From: Streptomyces sp. NRRL F-5135
GTDB lineage: Bacteria; Actinomycetota; Actinomycetes; Streptomycetales; Streptomycetaceae
Direction: 5' to 3'
DNA length: 64,000 nucleotides
Assembly (NCBI RefSeq): GCF_000719775.1
Contig: NZ_JOHR01000014.1
Location: 62,001-126,000, forward strand
The translations under genes and the position numbers were made by a program. Below are positions 32,632 through 41,081 of this stretch, piece by piece; within the stretch, counting starts at the first letter, position 1; every line of letters begins with the position of its first letter. The notes under the pieces are model-generated. The model did not search any database, was not told where the DNA came from, and saw only the letters and a list, made by a program, of their open reading frames with translations.

Positions 32632-32710
32632 CGCCGGCTCCGGAGGCAGTCGACGGCGTGGTCGTCGCTGATCGGGGTGAAGTCATCGTCAGGTCGACCC
32701 AACCCTCTGT

Positions 32711-32742
32711 CACAATGTATTCATATATAATGTTCACCGGTG
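32711..32742 (+). promoter_or_regulatory. A/T-rich promoter of the FadR-type regulator
   Basis: A strikingly A/T-rich stretch (CACAATGTATTCATATATAA, 32711-32730) contains a perfect -10 hexamer TATAAT at 32726-32731. It is followed by the 8-bp palindrome CACCGGTG (32735-32742) near the expected transcription start. No good -35 is visible. Leader to the ATG would be about 96 bases; the palindrome could be an operator. Confidence 0.5.
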
Positions 32743-32833
32743 GACTTGGGGACGACGACACGCCAAGCTCGCCGAAGGCTCACCCACCACCCCGGCAAGC
32801 GCCCCGTCAGCCTTCCAACCCGAGGAGAACCGC

Positions 32834-33547
32834 ATGGCGTCCTACTCCGGCCGTGGTGTGCACGGACAGGTCGTGCACTCACTCGGTGCGCGCATTGTCA
32901 GGGGTGAGATCGCCGAGGGCGAGACCCTGGCCATCGGCGCCCTGGGAGCGGAGTTGGACGTGAGCCTGACCGTCATGCGCGAAGCGCTCAAGGTCCTCGC
33001 CGGCAAGGGCCTGACCGACGCACGGCAAAAGCGCGGCACCTTCGTCAGGGAACGCGCACAGTGGAATCTTCTCGACGCCGATGTCATCCGCTGGCGGATG
33101 GAGGCGGGCGACGGCACCCAGCTGTTGCGCGACCTCGCCGACGTCCGCGCCATCATCGAACCCGCCGCGGCGCACCGGGCCGCCTTGCACCGCACCGACG
33201 CCGACCTGGCCGCCCTCGAAGCCGCCCTGGAAGCCATGGGACAGGCGAAGGTGGACTCCGCGGCCGCCGCCGAGGCCGACACGGCCTTCCACCGCGCGCT
33301 GCTCGCCTCCACCGGCAACGAACTGCTGCGGCGGATGGACATGCTCCTGGAACCCAGCCTGAGGGAACGTGACCGCGTGGTTCACAGCCACGGCGGCGCC
33401 GACGACCCCGTTCCCGGCCACCGCGCGGTACTCGATGCCATCCGCGACCAGGACCCGACCCGCGCCGAACTCACCATGCTGAGCCTGCTCGCCAAGGCCC
33501 TCACAGACCTCGACCAGCTCGCCCGTGCACAGATCGCGACACACTGA
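32834..33547 (+). CDS. FadR/GntR family regulator with FCD domain (DgoR-like)
   Basis: A 237-residue regulator. Residues 8-70 are the GntR winged helix (VVHSLGARIVRGEIAEGETL, GAELDVSLTVMREALKVLAG, RQKRGTFVRERAQWNLLD). Residues 90-230 form an FCD effector domain with metal/ligand residues in DVRAIIEPAAAHRAAL, DTAFHRALLASTGNELL and PGHRAVLDAI. DVIRWRMEAG after the wing is typical of galactonate-type DgoR regulators. GGAG lies eight bases before ATG 32834. It is convergent with the dgo operon, which suggests, but does not prove, regulation of it; that operon also has its own IclR regulator. Confidence 0.9.
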   Translation: MASYSGRGVHGQVVHSLGARIVRGEIAEGETLAIGALGAELDVSLTVMREALKVLAGKGLTDARQKRGTFVRERAQWNLLDADVIRWRMEAGDGTQLLRDLADVRAIIEPAAAHRAALHRTDADLAALEAALEAMGQAKVDSAAAAEADTAFHRALLASTGNELLRRMDMLLEPSLRERDRVVHSHGGADDPVPGHRAVLDAIRDQDPTRAELTMLSLLAKALTDLDQLARAQIATH

Positions 33548-33563
33548 CAGATCGCGACACACT
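33529..33563. repeat. 18-bp tandem duplication over the regulator's stop codon
   Basis: ACAGATCGCGACACACT occurs at 33529-33545 and again at 33547-33563. The first copy encodes the last residues QIATH and the TGA; the second is a non-coding echo just after it. Confidence 0.8.
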
Positions 33564-33818
33564 CGTGAGGACGGAGACGGCGCGATCCCACAGCCGGCGG
33601 GCGCTCGGGACCGTCAAACCGGGGGCCACCGAGGTCCTCCGCGCCGGGCTACCGGTTCATCCGGGCGGCACACGACCTGTTCACCCTGGCTGACAGCGCC
33701 ACCGCGCGACGCGGTCGGGCGGACTCGCCCCGCGATCTCAACTCCGGCCGCACGTCCGCCGACGAGGACCCGCCCCCGTCGGCGGACGTGTGCGACGCAT
33801 GCTCGTATCGGGTCGCTC
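33564..33818. other. Convergent 3' region, no gene
   Basis: 255 bp between the convergent FadR-type regulator and dgoD. Apart from the strong inverted repeat at 33751-33790 I see no feature. Confidence 0.4.
33751..33790. terminator. Bidirectional stem-loop between convergent genes
   Basis: Perfect 14-bp arms CACGTCCGCCGACG (33751-33764) and CGTCGGCGGACGTG (33777-33790) with a 12-base loop. It lies between two convergent transcription units, so it should terminate both. Confidence 0.75.
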
Positions 33819-34964
33819 CTACCACTCGGCCAAGGAGCCGTCGGCATGGCGCCATATCGGGTTGCGCCACCGCTGACCGGCCTCGGCGGCCTCGCGTACG
33901 GCGTTCTCGTCGATCTCGATGCCCAGGCCGGGGCCGGTCGGTCGGGCGATGTGGCTGTCGGCGAAGTCGAAGACGCTGGTGTCGAGGAGGTAGTCCAGCA
34001 GGTCGTGGTCGGCGTTGTAGTGGATGCCGAGGCTCGTTTCCTGTATGAGGGCATTGGGTGTGGCGAAGTCGATCTGCAAGGAGGCGGCGAAAGCGATCGG
34101 CCCGAGCGGGCAGTGCGGGGCCAGGGTGACGCCGTACGCCTCGGCCATCGCGGCGATTCTGCGGACCTCCGAGATGCCACCCGCGTGTGACAGGTCGGGT
34201 TGGACGACGGCGACGCCGGATCCGAGAACCTCGCGGAAGTCCCAGCGGGAGTACAGCCGTTCGCCCGTGGCGATCGGGACGACCGTGGAGGCGCAGACGC
34301 GCGCGAAGTCGCCGGTCAGCTCGGGCACGATCGGCTCCTCGACGAAGAGCGGGTGCAGCGGCTCCAGCAGACGACAGGCCTCGCGGGCCAGGGCGGGGGA
34401 AACGCGCCCGTGGAAGTCGACGGCGATGTCGGCCGCGTCGCCGATGGCCTCTCGCACGGCGGCGACGCGGCCCACCAGCATGTCGAGTTCGGCCTTGGAC
34501 TCCAGGGCGCGCACTCTGCCGGTGCCGTTCATCTTGACAGCGTCGAATCCCTGCTCCATGCGCTCGCGGGCGTGCTCGGCGACCCGGTCCGGCTCGTCGC
34601 CGGCGATCCAGGAGTAGGTCCGCATGCGGTCGCGCACCGCGCCGCCGAGCAACTCGTAGACGGGCACGCCGAGGGCCTTGCCCTTGATGTCCCACAGTGC
34701 TTGGTCGATGCCGGCCACCGCGCTGGACAGGATCGGGCCGCCGCGGTAGAAGCCGCCTTTGGTGAGCACCTGCCAGTGGTCCTCGATCCGGTACGGGTCC
34801 TCGCCGATGAGGTAGTCCGAGAGCTCTTCGACGGCGGCCGCGACGGTGGCCGAGCGGCCTTCGATCACCGGTTCGCCCCAGCCGGTGATCCCCTCGTCGG
34901 TACGGATGGCCAGGAACAGCCAGCGTGGTGCGACGGAGAAGGTCTCCAGTGCCGTGATCCTCAT
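33819..34964 (-). CDS. dgoD: Galactonate dehydratase
   Basis: A 381-residue enolase-superfamily dehydratase (mandelate racemase subgroup) converting D-galactonate to 2-keto-3-deoxygalactonate. Features: MRITALETFSVAPRWLFLAI at the start, KGGFYRGGPILSSAVAGIDQ and ALWDIKGKALGVPVYELLGG in the capping domain, and the Mg ligands in DIAVDFHGRV, LFVEEPIVPE and IATGERLYSRWDFREVL. The catalytic His region is VTLAPHCPLGPIAFAA. The terminal WRNPIWRHADGSLAEW closely matches DgoD. ATG 34964 overlaps the stop of the aldolase gene (ATGA). Last gene of the operon. Confidence 0.93.
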   Translation of the reverse strand: MRITALETFSVAPRWLFLAIRTDEGITGWGEPVIEGRSATVAAAVEELSDYLIGEDPYRIEDHWQVLTKGGFYRGGPILSSAVAGIDQALWDIKGKALGVPVYELLGGAVRDRMRTYSWIAGDEPDRVAEHARERMEQGFDAVKMNGTGRVRALESKAELDMLVGRVAAVREAIGDAADIAVDFHGRVSPALAREACRLLEPLHPLFVEEPIVPELTGDFARVCASTVVPIATGERLYSRWDFREVLGSGVAVVQPDLSHAGGISEVRRIAAMAEAYGVTLAPHCPLGPIAFAASLQIDFATPNALIQETSLGIHYNADHDLLDYLLDTSVFDFADSHIARPTGPGLGIEIDENAVREAAEAGQRWRNPIWRHADGSLAEW

Positions 34965-35620
34965 CGTTGTGCCTTTCGGTTGAGGTCCTCTATCAGCTTG
35001 GGAAGCCGCTCGAACTGGGCGGGGTCGGCCAGGGCCGAGCCGAGCGAGACGGCGGCGGCTCCGGCGTCGAGGAACTCCAGGGTGTTCCGCGGGCCCATGC
35101 CTCCGGTCGCCACGAAGCGAGCCTCGGGGAACGGGCCGGCCATCGAGGTGATCCAGCCGGACCCGAGATCGGTGGCGGGGAAGGCTTTGAGCCAGGTCAG
35201 ACCGAGCGCTCGGGCCTGCTGGATCTCGGTGGCGGTCGCCACGCCCGGCAGATGCGGCAGGCCCGCGGCGAGCGAAGCCTCCGCGATCTCGCGGGAGAAC
35301 CCGGGGGCGACGGTGAAGCGTGCCCCGGCCGCCACAGCTCGCTCCAGGCGGTCGAGGGTGGTCACCGTGCCGGCGCCCACCGCGGCGCCGTGCTCCTCGC
35401 CGGCTGCCACCGCCGCCTCCAGCGCCGCTACCGCGGCATCGCTCTGGACGGGCACTTCGACGAGCCGGATGCCGACTTCCCAGGCCCGCCGGCTCACCTC
35501 CACCGTGCGTTGCGGGTCGAAACCGCGCAGGATCGCCATGAGGGGGATGTTCTCGAACGCCTCCTGGAACAGCCGGTCGTGTGCGGTGGTGTGGTTCGTC
35601 GCCACTGGGTCCATGGTCAT
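34961..35620 (-). CDS. dgoA: 2-dehydro-3-deoxy-6-phosphogalactonate aldolase
   Basis: A 219-residue class I KDPG/KDPGal aldolase cleaving the phosphorylated keto-acid to pyruvate and glyceraldehyde 3-phosphate. It shows PLMAILRGFDPQRTVEVSRR, the catalytic Glu in RLVEVPVQS, GAGTVTTLDRLERAVAAGAR, FTVAPGFSREIAE, LPHLPGVATATEIQ, the Schiff-base Lys in TWLKAFPATDLGS and FVATGGMGPRNT. The VPVQS form favours KDPGal over KDPG. ATG 35620 overlaps the IclR TGA by four bases; a second in-frame ATG follows at 35614. Confidence 0.9.
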   Translation of the reverse strand: MTMDPVATNHTTAHDRLFQEAFENIPLMAILRGFDPQRTVEVSRRAWEVGIRLVEVPVQSDAAVAALEAAVAAGEEHGAAVGAGTVTTLDRLERAVAAGARFTVAPGFSREIAEASLAAGLPHLPGVATATEIQQARALGLTWLKAFPATDLGSGWITSMAGPFPEARFVATGGMGPRNTLEFLDAGAAAVSLGSALADPAQFERLPKLIEDLNRKAQR

Positions 35621-36360
35621 TGGGTCCAGCCAAGTGCTCGGGAGATGGTGTGGGCGGTGGTCCGGATCGTCGGCAGCAGCTCTTGCAGCCGGGCGAGGTC
35701 GACCTGCGCTTTCAGCGCCGTGACGGACAGGGCGGTGCGCACCGCGCCCGTGCCGTCCCGGACCGGGACGGCAACGCAGTTGATGAAGGGCTCGTACTCT
35801 CCGTCGTCCGTCGCCCAGCCGCGTCCGCGGATCTCGCGCAGCTGGGCGGCGAAGTCGTCGGCGGTCGTCACCGTCGCGTCGGTGAACCGCTCGTAGGCGT
35901 AGCCGTCCAGGACATGGGCGCGCTCCTCCGCGGGCATGTAGGCCAGGAGCACCTTGCCGACGCCGGAGGTGTGCAGCACGACTGGTTTGCCGATCTGCGA
36001 GTACAGCCGTACCCCACTCTGCGGGTCGACCTTGTCGACGTAGAAGACGCGGCCCTCCTCGACGGTGGCGATGTGCACGGTGAGGCGGAGCTTGCGGCCC
36101 AGCTCCAGCAGGTGCGGGTGGGCGATGGTCCGCAGATCGAACTGTTCGAGTGCGGACTGCGCCAGGCCGGCCAGCCGGTAGCCGACGGCGAACGAGCCGT
36201 CCTCCCGCTTCCGGGCGAGCCCGCCCTGGCACAGGTCCCGCAACAGGCGCAGCGCCGTGGTCCGGTGGACGTCCAGGCTCGCGGCGACGTCCACCGGATG
36301 CCGGGGGCTCTCGCTGATCAGCTCCAGGACACGGATGGCGCGTTCCACGGTCTGGCTCAT
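35617..36360 (-). CDS. IclR family regulator of the galactonate operon
   Basis: A 247-residue regulator. N-terminal helix-turn-helix (TVERAIRVLELISESPRHPV, AASLDVHRTTALRLLRDLCQ, GLARKREDGSFAVGYRLAGL), then an IclR effector domain (TVHIATVEEGRVFYVDKVDP, YSQIGKPVVLHTSGVGKVLL, GWATDDGEYEPFINCVAVPV). It is embedded inside the operon between kinase and aldolase genes with four-base overlaps on both sides, so it is made in step with the enzymes. Its most likely target is the promoter upstream of the MHS transporter gene at 38.7 kb. Confidence 0.92.
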   Translation of the reverse strand: MSQTVERAIRVLELISESPRHPVDVAASLDVHRTTALRLLRDLCQGGLARKREDGSFAVGYRLAGLAQSALEQFDLRTIAHPHLLELGRKLRLTVHIATVEEGRVFYVDKVDPQSGVRLYSQIGKPVVLHTSGVGKVLLAYMPAEERAHVLDGYAYERFTDATVTTADDFAAQLREIRGRGWATDDGEYEPFINCVAVPVRDGTGAVRTALSVTALKAQVDLARLQELLPTIRTTAHTISRALGWTQ

Positions 36361-37283
36361 CCGGCGGCCCCCGTCGTACGCAGGACGGAGGCGTCCGCGT
36401 GGTCCCCGACCACGCCCAGGGCGAAAGCGGCCAACCGGTGACCGAACCGCAGCCGGTCGGCCGGCTCGGCGCCGCGCAGCCAGGCGGAGAGGTAACCGGC
36501 CGCGAAGGCGTCCCCCGCACCGACGGGTTCGACCACCTCGACCGGGTTCGCGGGGACGAAGACGGCCGGGCCGCCCCCGGGCGGGAAGTGCGTGGCGCCG
36601 ATGTCCGCGTCCTTCACCACGAGACGCACCCCGGGCCCGACCAGCTCTCGCACCTGCTCGGCGGTCCCGGTTCCCCAGACGTGCCGGGCCTCGTCCAGGC
36701 CGACGAAGACGACGTCCGCCTGGCGTGCCAGGGCGAGCAGCGGCCCGGCGGCTTGCCGCGTACTCCACAGTGCGGCCCGGTAGTTGACGTCGAACGAGCA
36801 GCTCGCCCCGGCCGCACGCGCGCGTTCGAACAAGGCTGTCGATGTCGCGGCACAGCCGTCCGACAGGGCGGGCGTCACCCCGGACAGGTGCACCAGGCGC
36901 GCCGTGGACAACGGGAGGCGGTCGAGATAGGCGGGGGTCATCCTGGAGGCGGCCGAGCCGGTCCGGTAGTAGTGCACCCGGGTGCCCTCCGGGCCGGGGT
37001 CCTTGAAGTACACACCGGTCGGTGCCGAGCGGTCCCGCTCGACGTGGCCGACGTCGACGCCTGAGCGCGCGATCGCGGCCAGCACCCGCTCCCCCAGTGG
37101 GTCGGTGCCCACTCGGCTCGCCCACGCGGTGCGGTGGCCGAGGTCGGAAAGGTACTGCGCGACGGTCGACTCGGCTCCGGCGACCCCGATGGCCGCACCG
37201 CGTGCGGTGGCGAGACGCTCGCCCCGCGCGGGGGCCACCAGGACCATGGCCTCACCGACGCACAGCACTTCTGGCTCTGCCAC
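36357..37283 (-). CDS. PfkB family 2-keto-3-deoxy sugar acid kinase
   Basis: A 308-residue ribokinase-fold kinase: VLCVGEAMVLVAP at the start, GVAGAESTVAQYLSDLGHRT, GVYFKDPGPEGTRVHYYRTG and SAASRMTPAYLDRL (substrate-lid motifs as in 2-keto-3-deoxygluconate kinase KdgK), FDVNYRAALW, and the ATP/anion-hole motif VVEPVGAGDAFAAGYL with the catalytic Asp. In this operon it should phosphorylate 2-keto-3-deoxygalactonate for the aldolase. Start GTG 37283 lies seven bases from the transporter stop; its own stop overlaps the IclR ATG. Confidence 0.9.
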   Translation of the reverse strand: MAEPEVLCVGEAMVLVAPARGERLATARGAAIGVAGAESTVAQYLSDLGHRTAWASRVGTDPLGERVLAAIARSGVDVGHVERDRSAPTGVYFKDPGPEGTRVHYYRTGSAASRMTPAYLDRLPLSTARLVHLSGVTPALSDGCAATSTALFERARAAGASCSFDVNYRAALWSTRQAAGPLLALARQADVVFVGLDEARHVWGTGTAEQVRELVGPGVRLVVKDADIGATHFPPGGGPAVFVPANPVEVVEPVGAGDAFAAGYLSAWLRGAEPADRLRFGHRLAAFALGVVGDHADASVLRTTGAAG

Positions 37284-37289
37284 TTCTTC

Positions 37290-38678
37290 TCACACCTCTG
37301 TGTACTCGTTGTCGGCCGGTGCGCGGCCGTCCCCGGCGCCGCTCCTGAGCGCCTTGCGGCGCAGGGCGCGGGGCGCGGTCTCCGGGAGCAGCAGCACCGA
37401 CACGGCGGTGACGATTCCCGAGAGGGCCATGTATCCGGCCAGCAGCCATGGGCTTCCGCCGCCCGCGTGTACCAGCAGGGTGGCGATGAACGGCGCCGTG
37501 CCGGAGAAGAGCACGGCGGTGGTTTCGCGGGCTAGGACCAGACCGGTGTAGCGGACTTCGGTGGGCAGCAGCTCGGAGAAGAACGAGCCCGCCGGTCCGA
37601 AGATCATCGAATTGAGCATGACGGCGAACCCGAGGACCACGGCCATCACGATCAGTGGCGTTGACTTCGTGCCCACCAGGAGCCAGAACGGTCCGGCGAA
37701 CACGGCGATGGCCAGACCGCCGGCGATCATCAGCGGGCGCCGGCCGATCCGGTCGCACAGCCAGCCGCAGAGCGGCACACCGAGGATGGAGACGGCGGAG
37801 GCGACGGTGATGGCGATGACGGCCACGTTGCTCGGCAGCCCGAGCTCCTGGGTGGCGTAGGCGGGCAGGTAGCCCTGGATCGAGTACGAGGCGACGGCGG
37901 TGGCACAGCCGGCACCGATCATGAGCAGAATCCGCCGGCCGTGGTGGCGGACCGCCTTCACCAGAGGAGCCTTCTCCGTCCTTCCCTCGGCCACGGCGTC
38001 CTGGAAGCTCTCGCTCTCCTCGGAGACGTACCGCAGGACGACGCCGCCGATCACCACGAGCACCGAGGCAAGGTAGGGCAGCCGCCACCCCCAGCTGAGG
38101 AACTGCTCCTCGGGCAGCGAGGCGACGACCGCCATGGATCCGGACGCGCACACCACGCCGAGGAACTCGCCGGCGCCGGGCAGCGACGCGTAAAGGCCCC
38201 GGTTGCCCGGCTTGGCGCTCTCGGTGGTCCACACATAGGCCCCGCCGAGTTCGGCGCCGACACCGAGTCCCTGCAGAATCCGGCAGGCGACGAGCAGCGC
38301 GGGTGCCCACACGCCTATCTGCTCGTACGTCGGCAGCACGCCGATGGCCAGGGTGCCGAAGCCCATCATCAGCAGTGTCACCATCAGCACCGGTTTGCGT
38401 CCCCAGCGGTCGCCGAAGTGGGCCAGGATCAGCCCGCCGACGGGACGTGCGGCGAAACCGACGGCGAAGGTGGCGAACGAGGCGAGAGTGGCGACGAACT
38501 CGGACTCACCCGAGAAGTAGATCTTGTTGAACACCAGCGCCGCGGAGGTGCTGAACAGGAAGAAGTCGTACCACTCCAGGACGGATCCCACCACGGCGGC
38601 CATGGCGTTGCGGCGCCGTGTCCGGCGCTGGGGATCGTGGTCGACGCCGGCTCTCTCGACCACGGGGTTGTCCGGCAT
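37290..38678 (-). CDS. MHS family MFS transporter (sugar acid:H+ symporter)
   Basis: A 462-residue major-facilitator permease of the metabolite:H+ symporter group with twelve membrane segments. Typical MHS motifs: VVGSVLEWYDFFLFSTSAAL in helix 1, GGLILAHFGDRWGRKPVLMV after helix 2, LQGLGVGAELGGAYVWTTES in helix 4, GWRLPYLASVLVVIGGVVLR, and a second-half RIGRRP loop. MHS members import carboxylates such as citrate, ketoglutarate, shikimate; galactonate is inferred from the operon. ATG 38678 has AAAGGAG six bases upstream. First gene of the operon. Confidence 0.92.
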   Translation of the reverse strand: MPDNPVVERAGVDHDPQRRTRRRNAMAAVVGSVLEWYDFFLFSTSAALVFNKIYFSGESEFVATLASFATFAVGFAARPVGGLILAHFGDRWGRKPVLMVTLLMMGFGTLAIGVLPTYEQIGVWAPALLVACRILQGLGVGAELGGAYVWTTESAKPGNRGLYASLPGAGEFLGVVCASGSMAVVASLPEEQFLSWGWRLPYLASVLVVIGGVVLRYVSEESESFQDAVAEGRTEKAPLVKAVRHHGRRILLMIGAGCATAVASYSIQGYLPAYATQELGLPSNVAVIAITVASAVSILGVPLCGWLCDRIGRRPLMIAGGLAIAVFAGPFWLLVGTKSTPLIVMAVVLGFAVMLNSMIFGPAGSFFSELLPTEVRYTGLVLARETTAVLFSGTAPFIATLLVHAGGGSPWLLAGYMALSGIVTAVSVLLLPETAPRALRRKALRSGAGDGRAPADNEYTEV

Positions 38679-38707
38679 GCGTGCTCCTTTGCACGGCAGG
38701 TGCCCTG

Positions 38708-38760
38708 CCGAAGTGTTTCGGCGCAGTCAACCCGCTGCTGAGCAGAACACACACTGTTTG
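38708..38760 (-). promoter_or_regulatory. Probable promoter/operator of the galactonate operon
   Basis: On the minus strand TTGACT (38730-38725) is a good -35. The following spacer holds the palindrome CCGAA-gtgt-TTCGG (38708-38721 plus coordinates). Just upstream, CACACACTGTTTG (38748-38760) is an imperfect 13-bp palindrome. Either could bind the operon's IclR or the FadR-type regulator. The -10 is poor. Confidence 0.4.
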
Positions 38761-38963
38761 TGCGCATGTTGCACGACACTGCCCGTGGCTCGCGGCGCGG
38801 ACGGCCCGCCTGCCCCTTCACCGGCGGCAGGACCTCCCACCGCATTCCGCTACAGAGCACGAACAACACGCCCGGCGGCGTCCTGCGGTCATCGGTCCGC
38901 TCGCGCCCGCCCCGACGCAGGCGGACGGATGACGGCCGCCGGACCGTCCGGGCCCCGGGGGCG

Positions 38964-39617
38964 TCAGGGGGTGGTCGTGGAGACGACGTACACGCGCGGG
39001 AAGCCGGGGTCGGTCAGATCGACGACGACGTCCTGGCTGGGCCGCGGGTCCTGCTGGACATGGCGGACGCCCGCCCAGTGGTGGCCCGGCAGATCGAAGT
39101 TCCAGCCCACGGTGCGCCGGTCGCGGGGGGTGATGGTGACGGAGCCGTCCTCGAGCGCCGACCGGCTCGTCCCCAGCTCGCTCAGGAAGCCGTCCAGCCG
39201 CGCGGAGGTCACGTCGAACTGCACGTACAGCCGGCTGGTCTTCCAGTTGCTCGTCTCGAAGTAGCGCACACGGGTGGCCCCGTGGGGAATCGGCACCTCG
39301 AAGACGCGCTGCTTCATCCTGGACGGGCGCGTCGGCTGGAGACCGGTGGCCGAGGACTCGACCTGCTTGTTCCGGCCGCTGTCCCGGCTCTGCTCCGCGG
39401 AGATCACCAGATAGCCGGCCGGGATGCCGATGAGCAGGACGATGACGATCGCCGTCAGCCAGCGGCGGCGATTGCGGTGGCGGCGGTCCTCGGGGGGCCT
39501 GCCGCCGCCCGCGGCCGGCGGGCCTTCTCCGGACGCCGGCTGCCCGTCGGCCGGCGGAACCTGGTCGGCGGCCGCCGGGGTGCGGTCCACGGCGGCGGGG
39601 GTACGGTCCACGGTCAT
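38964..39617 (-). CDS. Single-pass membrane protein of unknown function
   Basis: A 217-residue protein. Residues 1-52 are a Pro/Gly/Ala-rich cytosolic tail with a repeated VDRTPAA motif and an Arg-rich stop (RRHRNRRRW). One membrane helix follows (LTAIVIVLLIGIPAGYLVIS), then an extracellular domain with VFEVPIPHGATRVRYFETSN, TSRLYVQFDVTSARLDGFLS and GVRHVQQDPRPSQDVVVDLT. The outside domain looks beta-rich. ATG 39617 overlaps the stop of the ROK kinase gene, so it is translationally coupled to a sugar kinase. Common next to this kinase in Streptomyces as far as I recall; function unknown. Confidence 0.75.
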   Translation of the reverse strand: MTVDRTPAAVDRTPAAADQVPPADGQPASGEGPPAAGGGRPPEDRRHRNRRRWLTAIVIVLLIGIPAGYLVISAEQSRDSGRNKQVESSATGLQPTRPSRMKQRVFEVPIPHGATRVRYFETSNWKTSRLYVQFDVTSARLDGFLSELGTSRSALEDGSVTITPRDRRTVGWNFDLPGHHWAGVRHVQQDPRPSQDVVVDLTDPGFPRVYVVSTTTP

Positions 39618-40777
39618 GACGGCGGCCCCTGGGTCGAGCGGGCGGTACGGATGGCCTGCGCGTAGCGCTCGTACCGTTCGTGGCGCTCCACGCGGCGGCG
39701 ATTGGCGCGGCGGAAGCGGCGGGCCACCAGACGGGCGAGATCGGCGGCGCCGACCATGCCGGCCTCGGGGCCGAGCTGCGCCTTGACGATCCGCGCCTCG
39801 GGGCGGTAGCCACGGCCGGTGAGATGGCGGCGGAACGCGTCCCGGGCGGGCCCGATCAGCAGGTCGTCCGCCGCGCTCACGCCACCGCCGATGACGAAGC
39901 AGGACGGGTCGAGGGCGGCGGCGAGATTGGCGATGCCGACGCCGAGCCACTGTCCGATGTCCTGGAACAGCTCGATGCACATGGCGTCGCCCTCGCGGGC
40001 GAGCTCGGTGATCAGCGGGCCCGTGATCTCGTGGACGTTGCCCTTGACGCGGTCGATGATGTTGTACGCCACCGGCGAGTCGGCGGCGGCCAGCTCCCTG
40101 GCCTCCCGTACGAGGGCGTTGCCGGAGCTGTACTGCTCCCAGCAGCCGCGGTTGCCGCAGGGGCAGCGGTGGCCGCCGGGCACGACCTGCATATGGCCGA
40201 ACTCCCCGGCGACCCCGAACTTGCCGCGCTTGACCTGGCCGTCCTCCAGGATGGCACCGCCGATGCCGGTGCCCAGCGTGATCATGACGAGGTGGTCCTC
40301 GCCCCGGCCCGCGCCGAAGCGCCATTCGGCCCAGGCGGCGGTGTTGGCGTCGTTGTCGACCATCACGGGCACCGCGAGCCGCGCGGAGAGCGCGTCGCGC
40401 AGGGGCTCGTCGCGCCAGGCGAGATGCGGCGCGAAGAGCACCTTGGACCGGTCGGCGTCGACCCAGCCGGCCGCGCCGATGCCGACCGCGTGCACGTCAT
40501 GGCGGTCGGAGAGGTCCAGCACCAGCTCCACGATGGTGTCCTCGACGACCCGTGGGCTCTTGGACTTGTCCGGCGTCTCCGTGCGGACCTTCTCCAGGAT
40601 GATCCCGTCGGGGTCGACGACCCCGGCCATCACCTTCGTACCGCCGATGTCGATGCCGACGGTCGGGACGCGGGGCGCGGTGAGCAGGGAGCGGCGCTCC
40701 CTGGCGCCGACGGTACGCAGCACGGTGGCGCGGGCGGCGCCGCGGTGGGCGGCGGCGAAGTCACGGTAGGTGCTCAT
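39614..40777 (-). CDS. ROK family sugar kinase
   Basis: A 387-residue cytosolic kinase. After a 40-residue Arg-rich N-terminus come the ATP-phosphate motif VGIDIGGTKVMAGVVDPDG, the catalytic DNDANTAAWAEWRFGAG, TLGTGIGGAILEDG, the ROK zinc motif GHRCPCGNRGCWEQ and GGGVSAADDLLIGPARDAF. No DNA-binding domain, so it is a kinase rather than a NagC/Mlc-like repressor. The Arg-rich C-terminal tail (ARRFRRANRRRVERHERYER) is typical of Streptomyces members. About 300 bp downstream of a sugar ABC importer on the same strand, so it may phosphorylate the sugar taken up. Confidence 0.9.
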   Translation of the reverse strand: MSTYRDFAAAHRGAARATVLRTVGARERRSLLTAPRVPTVGIDIGGTKVMAGVVDPDGIILEKVRTETPDKSKSPRVVEDTIVELVLDLSDRHDVHAVGIGAAGWVDADRSKVLFAPHLAWRDEPLRDALSARLAVPVMVDNDANTAAWAEWRFGAGRGEDHLVMITLGTGIGGAILEDGQVKRGKFGVAGEFGHMQVVPGGHRCPCGNRGCWEQYSSGNALVREARELAAADSPVAYNIIDRVKGNVHEITGPLITELAREGDAMCIELFQDIGQWLGVGIANLAAALDPSCFVIGGGVSAADDLLIGPARDAFRRHLTGRGYRPEARIVKAQLGPEAGMVGAADLARLVARRFRRANRRRVERHERYERYAQAIRTARSTQGPPS

Positions 40778-41081
40778 CGGGTCCGCCCCCCGGCGTCGGC
40801 CGCCGGTGCGCCACCCCGGACAGCGGGCCGGACACGCCGGGGCCCGCCCCGGGGGCGGACGGCGCTGCTTCTGACACACGGCCTGGGTACTCGCACGAGT
40901 GGTGTCGTCCCTGCGGGGTCGGGGGCCGGCTGGCCCGGGCGGGCACCGGCGGCGGACGGCGCCCGCCGTCGCAGATTGTGCCATCCGCCCCGGGCGCGGG
41001 CGTCGAGCGGCCCGAACAGAGCCCGGGGGCTGTGCGGGGCGCGCGGCGCTCCTCGCGCCCGGCACGGGCCGTACGGCGACG
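40778..41081. other. GC-rich intergenic region, no gene
   Basis: 304 bp between the ABC ATPase stop and the ROK kinase start, both on the minus strand. It contains many overlapping G/C palindromes, plausibly an attenuating terminator for the transporter operon; the ROK promoter must also lie here. I see no distinct hexamers and no coding sequence. Confidence 0.4.
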
